Shown here piece after piece: positions 47,601 to 57,728 of a stretch of DNA of 64,000 nt. How positions within the stretch are numbered: position 1 is the first letter of the stretch; every line of letters starts with the position of its first letter. Below the pieces are notes generated by a model. That model was not told the DNA's origin. It was given only the letters and a program-made list of their open reading frames with translations, and made no database searches. This DNA comes from Eimeria necatrix (Eukaryota; Apicomplexa; Conoidasida; Eucoccidiorida; Eimeriidae). The DNA lies in NCBI RefSeq assembly GCF_000499385.1, contig NW_013651750.1, positions 31,815 through 95,814 on the forward strand. Reading direction: 5' to 3'. The position numbers and the translations under genes are program-made.

Positions 47601-50600
47601 GGCATGAGGAAACACTCAACTACGGCAAGAAGATTAGTGGCTGCCCTATAACTGACATCACGCAAAGTGTCAAGAGTTTGCTGCCTGATTCTATATTCAA
47701 CGGGCAAATATACAGCGAGAAAATATCGCTAGCTGGAATTACAAATGCCCTGCGCAACTGCCCTGAAGACAAAGTAGCATACTACATAGCTTGGAATTGT
47801 GCTCCGAGTAAGCCACGACCAGTCTCTTTCGCCGTTGCGTCCCGCATAAAATGCGAAAAAATGGTATTCGAAGCAGTTTGTATTCCGAGGCCCATCGGTG
47901 TCTGAAACACTATAATGGCAGCTTAGTTTTACGTGTTTGAGTTTTCCAGACCTTTCTATTTCGTCGGACTCCCTCTCGATGATCTGCAACATATACAGGA
48001 CAACAGGAGAGAAGGATGCGGGGGGTGACGCGTGTGCGTGCCCGAACAGCGCCAGACCTTGTCCGGCGAACGCTGCAGCTGTGAGTCAGGGCTGGATTCA
48101 GAATGCTCCGAAAGGCACAACTGTCAGCCTAGGCGGCTTCCTTGTTTACAAGAGTCAGGGTTCCGGGACAGGGTCTTTGGTTATAATGGATGACTTGAAC
48201 CCGGTGTGCGAGAAGTCGTCGACTACGCATGTGCTGTGTCAAGGTGAGGTGAAACCTACACTTATTTGAACGAAGAATGCAGCTCGAATTGTGAAGCCCC
48301 CAAGCCTAGTTAATGTGAATCGCTGGACGTTCTTTTGTCGCATCGCAGCATCGACATTGATCGGCGCAGCACATTTAGAGCTTGTGTTCCTTTAACAAAC
48401 TGTTTCATCAGCCCGTACAGATTTATTCGTGATGTTGCAGATGCTGTCGAGGACTCCCTAACTAACAAGTTGCCGGTTAGACGTAAGACACTCTGCGTTG
48501 CATTCGCCTTTTCCGAGCTCAGTTTACATCCCTCCATTCTCCCCATTTCAGTTTTCTGGACACCTCCATCGACCTTCTAGTGCACTGCCTTCGCCGTCTC
48601 TCTCATTGCGCGTTGTGGGACATGTATTGCATGTTGTACTTGATGCCTTTAGCGTAGAAGAGTAAGTTTAGCCGCTGCGGCTTCAGCGGGTGTTACTTGC
48701 AGGGCCGTTGTGTCAAAGGGCATTTTCGACGATTGGGGGAGCTACAGAATCGGATGATTGGGCGTGCAGAGAAGCTTGCACAAAAAAGAGCGCCGGAGAC
48801 TGTTCCTCAGTCATCAACCCTTGGCTGTGTGTTGCTAACGCGATCCAAGATTGCTACATCCCGAATAGCAACTCGGTCGCATGCTTTATTCAGTCACCAG
48901 GCCCTGAAGATCCACACACTGGCAGCTGCACTTGCACGGGCTCCGCATTGGGGCCCTGCACACCAGCGGAGGCTCAAGCCACTGCATATGCGTGGAAGTC
49001 TACTTTGTCACAGTACTGGGGAGGTGAAGGCGGAGTCATCATTGCAAAGTACAACCGTGCTCTCTGGATGTCGACACCGCCGTCCTGGCACTATGAAGCT
49101 GGGCCGCAGAATGGCAAATGCGGAGATAATACGTGGATCAAAGGAGTTTTTTGCTTAGGTGAGCTGCACCGGAGCTCACTACGTGTCTAGCCAATAGAGT
49201 CAAAGGTGGCACAGCGCGGCATGTTGGTTTTTGCTCCTTTTGCATGCTCTGCAATACTGTAATATGCCTGGACCTGCTCAGGTTCGGACGCGAGAATGAC
49301 ATCCCAACGAAGTGGTGAGCTCTCAGTAGCTGCAAAGAAAAATTGTCGTTGGCCTTGCGTCCAAATATATTTTTCGAGAATATTATTTGTTTCCAATTAC
49401 AGGCACCTTGGCACCGGACTGCAGTACGGCCACATCGAAAGATTCCACTAAAGCCAACACCTTTCAGTGCACTTACGTCTGCGGCCATATTGAGTGGAAG
49501 TGCCGCACCCATATGGCGGACAACCCAACATTGTACAAGGATCTCATGCACTGTTATCGAAAGCTGAGGCTTGGCACCATCCTGGAGTACTGCGATGTCC
49601 AGACAAGTGAGCACTGGCTTTTTGTCTTAGCAAGCCCGTCATCAAACTCTGAAAACGCTTCTTCTGGCACACTTTGGCATTTCAAAAGGCAAAGCAAACC
49701 TTAAAACATCCCCCTGTGCTGCGCTCTGTTTGCTTTCAGCTTCTCAAACACCGACGCCTGGAGGTTAGAATTCATTGCGCTTCACAGTCAACTGTCTGTA
49801 GTGTGTTGCCAGGTTTGGAATCCGCAGTTCATGCATCTTCAGTCCAGCCTTCTTGCATGCGATCTGCCTGGTGCAGCGGCCAACATGGCTGTGTCCTGGA
49901 TGCTGGCCAGCGGCAATGAAAGCACTGTTCAGTTTTCGAAGCCAATATATCCGCAACCGATCATCTTTACAGGGGCACCTCACTCCGTAGCCGGCATACC
50001 TCGGCTGCTGATCTCGCAGGTGACAAACGACAGCTTTAGAGTACAGGCATTCGGGGCTTCGTGCAGAGGTACGCAAGCACCTTTTTGCTGCTCAGCTACT
50101 TTTAACTCGCTCCCGCTTGATGAGCTCCTTTGAGGTTTCTTCTATGAGGGGAGCTCACGCTTCCTGGGTGAGTGACTAAACGTGCGTTTGCCACTTGCCC
50201 TCAGAGCCGGCTTCTCAAGCTTCGGCCGAGCTCAAAGTTGTTGCCAGCTACTTAGCTATACCCCCAGGCCAGTACCTTGCAAAACATTCTCCTGTTCGAC
50301 TGATTGTTGGCACCACTGATTTGACTGCTACTGGGGATTTCCTTCTTCGTACCCCGTTTGTTGTAAACGATTTTGCAAAGGTAAGGATTCATCTTCTCTC
50401 TCGGATAAGCACCCGCTGGGGAGATAGAGCTTGACTCGCCTGAGGCTCTTTCAGAGGTTGTGAGGCTACTAGACGAGTAATTTGCGGTATTCTTTGTGGA
50501 GAACGTTGGGGCGACTGCAGTGCAATTCCATTTGTTCGCGCTCAGGCAGTTGTTCTTTTGGAGGTACAGTCCGCTGTGGGGCAATCACCGAGCACGATTG

Positions 50601-53600
50601 CAGCTTCAGCTGCATTTCGCATAATCGAGCAGAAGAGTAATTCCCTCAAAATTCGGCTTGCGTGCCTGGAGCCTTTCACCTCGATAACCGTGGGCTACTT
50701 GATTGCTAATCTATCCGATGAGAGTTCTTCAACAACCAGCCCGCTCGCTGCGTCGCTAGGAGGGCGCTCTTTGGCTGTGAGCTCAGCAGGGTGGAGCAGC
50801 GGAATCCCTACAGTTAATAGTTAACTAGGCTAGTCATGTATGATGCATGCCATCTCTGCGTTTTCATTGTAGTTCAGTACGTAACTTAATTGCAGAAGGG
50901 GCGTGCCACGTCGAAAATCCACACCAAAGGATTAAAGGAATGGCGGTATGTGATTGCTTTGTGCAGATTTTTAACACGAGGGAAGTCGACAGGGAGGATA
51001 TCAAGTTTCCCCAAAACCTGCCCACCTTCTTTTTTCCCCATATATTTCCTCAAATCGCCGGAGAGGGGCCGGGCAACGACGAATTCTATTCTGTGCAGTG
51101 GCGTTCGAGGGAAGACAGCTTAGGATGGGTCCCTTCAGTCTGGGTGTCAACTTGCTCTTTGGCGGATGACATTCTCAGGAGCTTGTCAAGCAGTGAAGTA
51201 CATTTTACGGCCCTGTACTTCTCCGCTGGTAAGGATTCACTATATATAAGGTGCCAGGAGATTTTCGGCGCCCACGCAAGTTGAAGGGCACATAAGTCAA
51301 ACTGGTAGTTTTTCCAAGTTCAACGACCAGCGAAGCTGCGAATCCGCCTTTTTTAGTAACAGCGCTGCGGATCTTTGACATTCGGCAACAGTTAACTGCG
51401 CAGTAAGAGTGCTTGCGTTGTGTTGTGCGTTTTCAGTTGCGCAGATGAACAAATCGTCCTGTAAGCGCGGCTGCGGCAGTTTAACGCATTTTTGCTGACT
51501 CGCGAAGATGACTTTTCATTGTCTATATAAGAAGCCTGATTCGTATTTCTTTCTCGTGGCTTGCGCCCTTTGTCTTGTGTGGTTCAGTCTCAAGCAGAAT
51601 ATGCACAGTCACAGCTCTTTTGGTAAGTAGGCTCTGACGCACAGCACTGGGGCCTTTTCTGCATATGATTAGGCCGCAGCTGAGTCAAAGGTGGCAAAGG
51701 CCACATCATTTTTGAGTGAACGATGTGGATTCGTTTGAACACAGGGCAGTTCACTAACCGATGAGGAGTGCTCGCAACTGTGCTCTGGAATATACCTTTT
51801 ATATTGTTGGTCCTCAACAACTCCCTTACAGTGCCTGAATCATCTGCTCCCCCCGGACTTCACGAATGAATGCAATTCGCCGAGTAGGAAGCTGATGCCC
51901 CTGCTGCATCAAGCATTTCGTGCTGCTTCTGCAGTTGGGAACTTGCGCGTTGTAGTTACGGTGGAAGATGAGACAATATGCTTGTGCTGACGTCAGCCTT
52001 TCTTATATCTTTACCTTTGTGTGTTCTTCGTTGCCACTCTTCGAATTCGGCGAGCCTTTTGAGAGAGCGAGCCCCCGTATCTCATAAATGGTTCGCACAA
52101 GGTTTTAGTGCTGAGCGCCTAGTGCAGTCTTTTATGGGCGTGCACTTCTCACTACTGCACTTTCGTTGCTTTTTTCACAGGCGATAAAACTTCATCTGGG
52201 ACTGATTCGGCAAACTCGGATTCTGGGGAAGGTAGGAAAGAACTGCTTATTGGCTTCAGGGGAGGAGATAAGACTTAATTATTTTCGGATCGAGATAAGG
52301 CGAGATAAGTTAATTACTTTCGGATCCTTTTAGTTCGCATCTGTGTATTGCCGCTGTGGGTCGGCTACTGCGCAGGCACAGATGGGAGCTCGAGTACAGG
52401 AAAGTGTCGTGTTTTCGATATGCGCAATTACCCTACATATTTGGCCTGGGACTCCGCCTCGTTCACATGCAGATGTCCAGGGCTCGCGATGCCCTGCAGC
52501 ACAGAAGATGCAGCCCATGACTTGACATGGCTGAAGGAGTTGCAGGGAGAAGGGGGACTCTGTGAAACTTCCCAAGAACCAATTAAGCCCGTCACGCAGA
52601 TGTTCCGTCAACTTTCCGTAAATGCATGCTCCATCACTGTCATTCATAGTGCTTTCCTACACTGGCGCCAACGAGCCTTTCCAGCTTACCCAGATCTTCC
52701 TGGAGCAGGCACTGGAGAACAGGCGTACAGTGGCACATATCTGTGTCAGCACGTTACTCCTTATGTTCTTTGCCCATGTAAGGAAATCTGCATGAGTTAG
52801 TATAAGAGGTGGAGTTGCTACTTATAGGCAGGCGTGCTCACGTCAAGAGTGCCATTAAATGGCACTCTTGAAGTGAACAGGCTTGTCTTTACGTTGCGCT
52901 TTCAGCGTCAAGTGTGAAAGTACTCAGTGTGCACCTTTTTCCTGATGCTGATTTGCAGCGAATGCTGCCGATACCGAGGCGGTTGAGGAACAGGCGCCGG
53001 AAGTTGTTCACCATGTACCCCCTTCTTGCTTTCCAGGAGAGTGGGAAGAGTGGTCTGCTTGCAGCGCAACTTGCTTAGGCTCTCACAACTTTCCACGGCG
53101 GTACAGGAAACGCACTGCAATAGCTGCGGAAGTCATTGACACAGATCCTGACTGCATTTTGGAGGAGACGGAGGGCTGTGGAGATTCTCTCCAGCTGTGC
53201 GTAGGCTACTGCTGGACAGCCGACTGGACCGAGTGGAGTGACTGCTCCTCTTTCTTACGTCACGACGAGGTGGTCACTGCCAAGAGGCGGTATAAACCGA
53301 TTTTCGCAGGCGCAGAATACTGCAGAGAAGATGACATATACGAGTTTCAGCCCTGCAGAAAAGGTAATAGGGAAGTGGAGCTGCCACGGACACACAAATA
53401 CCCAAATAGGCAACATGACGCAACACAGCATCTGCGAACTCAAACTTGGCTACAGCTATATCAGGCTGCTGCCCGTTCAGCATGTCACAACAGATTATTT
53501 GATTGCTTGTTAAGTTGTTTCTTTCTATAGGGCCGCAATGGAAGGTCCCTGGAACGCAACAGCAACAGGAAGAGGAGAAAGACTCGGAAGAAGATTCAGC

Positions 53601-56600
53601 ACCAACGGCTGAATTTGCTGAATTGGACTCGTTCGCTTCAAACACTACAGCTGCCACAATAGTGTCAAACTGGTCAGGATGTGATGTTCCGTAAGCATAT
53701 TTTGAGATTATATGTTTGCCGCTTGTACGTGGCACTCCCCGTATATCAGGGAAAAGGGGAATGAGAAGGCAGAAGCGTAGGAGCATGGGTAGGGGACTTG
53801 TACAATTTGGAAGCTACTCCTGCTTCTATTTGTTCGTGTGCATGCCTCTGCATGTTTCAGATGCATACTTTCAGAAGGCCATACTGCGCTGCGGAGGAGG
53901 CTTGCCCGGAACAGCGAAAAGGGAGCATTTTTAGGTTGGTCGTGCTGGCACTACACTGCACGAGCTGCCTGCGCCTAGAATAACTAGCCAAAATGGCATA
54001 GGCTTGTGGAGACTTCGGGCATACTCCCAGGGAATAATCTGCGCGTGCTGAGTTTCGCAGCCATTACAAGCGGAACTAGTCCCACAAGATCTTGTTCCAG
54101 CGCGGACGGTCTTCAGAATTGTAGAGAGTTTGACCTTGGTAAGTCTATAGCTTGACTTGCGCGCTTGCTCGTCGTTTGCATATTTTTACGGGCTTCTCAA
54201 CATGCTCTTTCCTGCACATATTGGTTTTGTCATTTAGACTGCTCCGAAGTAGTATCAATTTATGAGGACTCCGCTTCGCGGAAGGCGTGCATCGATAGGT
54301 GCAGAACGACGGAGGAAAAGTGCAGAAGCCTTGCTTCCCACGATGCCTTGTTAGTGCCCTTTCGGGGTTGTGTCACGAAAGCACTGTCTGACGGTGGCTT
54401 CTACCTCACCTGTAGATTGAAAGAAGATCAGTACATCTGTAAGACCAAGCTGCCTCTGGTCTAGCGACCAAGTTAGGCTGTGCACTGAGCAATTGCGCCC
54501 CTGAAATGCCTCGGCGAAACTTGTGCTTGGATTCAGCGCCTGTGTCAGTGTCATCTTCAAAGATGTGGCGCGAGGAGCTGCTTCGACTTGCTTCAAACTT
54601 GTTGCTCTGTTCGCAGCTCCACCCGCGACTTGCAGGCCAACCCTGACGAAACTGGTCAACCAAGATGCCGTTCTCAGTTTCCTACAAGAGACTTCTAATG
54701 AGGAAACCCCAACACAGTCTCCCGCTGAGGGGGCCTTTGTTGCTCCCAGCTGCGCTTGTTTGGAACATGGCATGGTGCCTTGCACAGCAGACGATATCGT
54801 GGAAGACTGGAAAGGCATTAGGGGAATACTGTTAGCCTCCGACGGGTTATGTTCAACAGAAGCAGCGCACACACCGCTCTGGGCTAATGATGAAAGCGGC
54901 AAGTTGCCAGATTCTAGTGTGTACTTCGCGTACGCTGGCATGGGCAGAATTCATTGCCCCCTGCGAGGATACAAGAAAGACTCGACTGGCATTGAAGAGT
55001 ACTTCACGTTCACTGAGTTCCCGAGTCCCAGTGCCCTTAATGACTACTGCAAAAGCGGCCTAAGCCACTGGAAGGATGCGAATAGCTCGCTCGTGTGTAA
55101 GTGGCCACGGCGCACCTTGAGTAAATTCGAAAGCACAGGATAACGGGGTACTGAAAGCAATGATGAAATGCGATTATTGCATTTAAGTCCTTGGCTTGGC
55201 CTGCTTCGCTCTACTTTCAACACATTTTTCACTTTAAGCATTTTGTCACTGTATTTGCTTGCGACAAACGATGCAGCGGTTCCTGATTGCTCGAGAGCTA
55301 TTGCCAAAACGCCCTCTGGGGTGAGTCCGTCTGAGGAAGAAACTGCAAAATGCAAGGAGTGGTGCACGAACCTGATGAATACTTGCAATGCGGACAAGCG
55401 AGGGGAATCTTACCGAGAATGTTTTATTGAGCCGTTTCGAAGTGGAGAATTCGCTGAAAAATGCACATTCGCGCCAAGTACGGAAACACGGTAGAGCCAG
55501 CATGGGCGCATTCTTGTGGGCTGGTGGGCGACTTGTCTATACGATTTCCTGTTAATTTATTTCAACTGCGCTGCAGGCACCACCGGTGGAAAAGGTGTAA
55601 TTTTCTGCAAAGGTGAGATAATTCAAAAAAGGTGCTGGCAAGTTTCCTGGCGCCCTCTTCTGCAGCACTACAGGCTTTTTGTGTGGGAGCTTGCGTGTGC
55701 TGGCATCGACAGAAAAAGAGGCAGATTTGCTCCTCACGGAGTGGAGCGAATGGTCAAGCTGTTCACTGAGGTACGAAACATTGTTAAGGGTCGTTGTCTT
55801 AGAGCGTGCAGCGTAGCCTTGAGTTGCGGGGGAGTGCCTCACACGCCCTTGGGAGAATGCGATGGTGTGGCATCTTCTTCAAAAGCCTCTCGAGTGTCCA
55901 GATCTAGCGCACATCTGTTTGTGTCCGGACTGGTGCTTGCTGAGGCTTATAGGGAATCAAGGCCCAAAGCGCTGTGTGCTTTTGATGCAGCTGTCTTTTA
56001 AGTGCTTCGGAAATCGGCTCTTCTGTGCGAATAAGGACCCGCGAAGTTATGGAAGAAGGCAGCAAGGTCCCTAGGGGTGGAGAGTTTACGCCCTTTAGTG
56101 AGTTCTTGTTCAACACAGAAGTCGTACTGACAGAATGCCACGGAGCTTGCCTGGCACAAGCACTGCTCAGAAATGTAGTTGCTTGGATGGATGAGTCTTC
56201 GCAGCCGTTTTAGCGAACACTCAAGCTGAAAAGGTGCGAATCTTCGTTGAAATTGTGTTTGTTCTGCCACGCAGCAACTGTGGAGACGGGCATTTGTGCG
56301 AATATACCGCTTTGTGGTACGCATACCAAAGAGTACAGAAGGGTTCTTTGCAGGGCCGCTGATGGCTGAGAGAAGGGAGCCCCATAGACCCCTGCAGCAA
56401 GAAGCGGAGCACTTTGGGGCCCACTCGGTCGATTAGGGGTCATTTAGTGATCGTAACTGCAAGCTTTCTTTACCGCTGGGGATTGGAATTTTGTCCTTTT
56501 GGGTTTTGGGCTTCTGCAGATCCCAGCACAGGAGGCACCAGCCCGGAATTTGTGGCGTTCACGACAAAAGCGCCACCAATAATTGAAATTCTCACTTCGG

Positions 56601-57728
56601 AAACATCTTCCACGACACCCCTACCAACTTACCCAGACAAAATCCCCCTGGACATGACCCCTCAGCAGTGTGTAATCCTGTCTGTGGAGGCATCGAGCGA
56701 CGCTAGCGCGTATGACGAGTCGGTGAGTTCACCTTTACAATTTAGAAGGCCTAGCATGGAAGTTCAATCTTGAATGAGAAATCAATGCTCCGCAAGAGGA
56801 AAACAATTACCTTTTTCCGCTGTCTGAATGTACTCTTTTCTCAGATAGACTCGTGTTCCTGCCCTCTTGGCTATCGCCCTTGCTACCAAAACGAGGCTGC
56901 AATGTCTCGGCAAAACTGGGTAGATACTGCTTACGTGCTCTGCGCCGCGAAGTCTGGCCTTGTGATCGGCATGAGGCACTTCCGTGAATTCAGCTGCGTC
57001 CACCGAGGCTTCATCAGCACCACGACAATCAACACGCTTTCTTCCATTGAAGAAAAGGAAGCTTACTGCGCCAGCGAAAAGTACATGTTTTGTGCAGGTG
57101 AGAAGCTCTTGTTCGTTGTTTGCGTTGTTTGTGGAGATTCGTGAACTCCAGTGACGTTTCGTGGAGAGGCTGCCTCCAAGAGAGAAAAATGAAATGCTTT
57201 TACAAGCTCGCTGGCATAATATTTCTCTTTTTGTGTGTACTTCGTTGTGGGGCATAATATTTTTTATATTTCTAACTGTCTCTTGTGTGTGCTTCGTTGT
57301 GGTGAGCAGCCGAGGGAGATGAAACGGATGCCGAGAACGGCACGTTGTTCATAATAGGATCCCTTTGTTTAGGCGCCCTAGCGGGCGTGGCTGTTGCGTA
57401 CTTGTCGCTGCAGTACAGCATAGATCTGCAGAAGCTAATGGGGCTGAGAGGCAGATACGCCACAATTAGTCTCGAGCTGCAGCAGCTCAAGGAACAGAAA
57501 GCAATGGAGGAGCGCACGCCACTTGTGAGACAGCAGTCTGCCGGGGCACCCACTAGCCCTTCCGAAGGCCGCTTGGCCGGCAGTGAAGCTTCGCGAGAAG
57601 CTTCGCGAGAGGCTTCGCGAGAAGCTTCGCGAGAAGCTTCGCAAGAAGTTCTGCAAGAAGCCTCACAAGAAGCTTTGCAAGAAGCTTCGCAAGACGTTGA
57701 CAGGGAAGCGCCGGTAGAAGGCTGGTAG
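44679..57728 (+). CDS. Gene B: giant type I membrane protein, tandem paralogue of gene A
   Basis: 33 exons: 44679-44778, 44965-45207, 45814-46134, 46291-46551, 46753-46809, 46929-47132, 47502-47807, 47950-48243, 48441-48482, 48703-49158, 49403-49606, 49877-50068, 50205-50380, 50546-50776, 50967-51228, 51588-51622, 51832-51919, 52181-52231, 52334-52777, 52959-53363, 53531-53690, 53861-53934, 54061-54138, 54238-54438, 54617-55096, 55277-55477, 55577-55612, 55725-55770, 55991-56097, 56275-56316, 56520-56722, 56845-57097, 57310-57728; about 2,223 residues. Signal peptide (LLVLISGLAILLLGVPAQVSA), then directly the first Cys module, with no N-terminal lectin triplet. Six CxCP modules, one lectin-like triplet (49877-51228), a Thr-rich linker (46753-46809), four TSRs (WEEWSACSATC, WTEWSDC, NWSGCD, WSEWSSC), and one transmembrane helix rich in Gly/Ala (IIGSLCLGALAGVAVAYLSL). 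The cytoplasmic tail has SIDLQKLMGLRGRY, a 12-bp repeat helix and an acidic end with terminal Trp. Exons 16-18 are the least certain. Function inferred as for gene A. Confidence 0.84.
45606..45795 (+). repeat. T-rich low-complexity tract in gene B intron 2
   Basis: About 190 bp of TTTATTT, TTTGTTT and TTATC-like motifs on the plus strand, far more AT-rich than the surroundings. It ends just before the acceptor at 45811-45813 and so forms an extremely long polypyrimidine-like stretch. A 338-codon frame running into it from exon 3 is an artefact of this composition. Confidence 0.75.
57585..57692 (+). repeat. 12-bp tandem repeat in gene B tail
   Basis: Nine 12-bp units based on GAAGCTTCGCGA, the first five nearly identical and the last four diverged. 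They encode E-A-S-R, then E-A-S/L-Q tetrads, predicted helical and highly charged, in the cytoplasmic tail of gene B. The unit contains the palindromes AAGCTT and TCGCGA. Confidence 0.85.
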
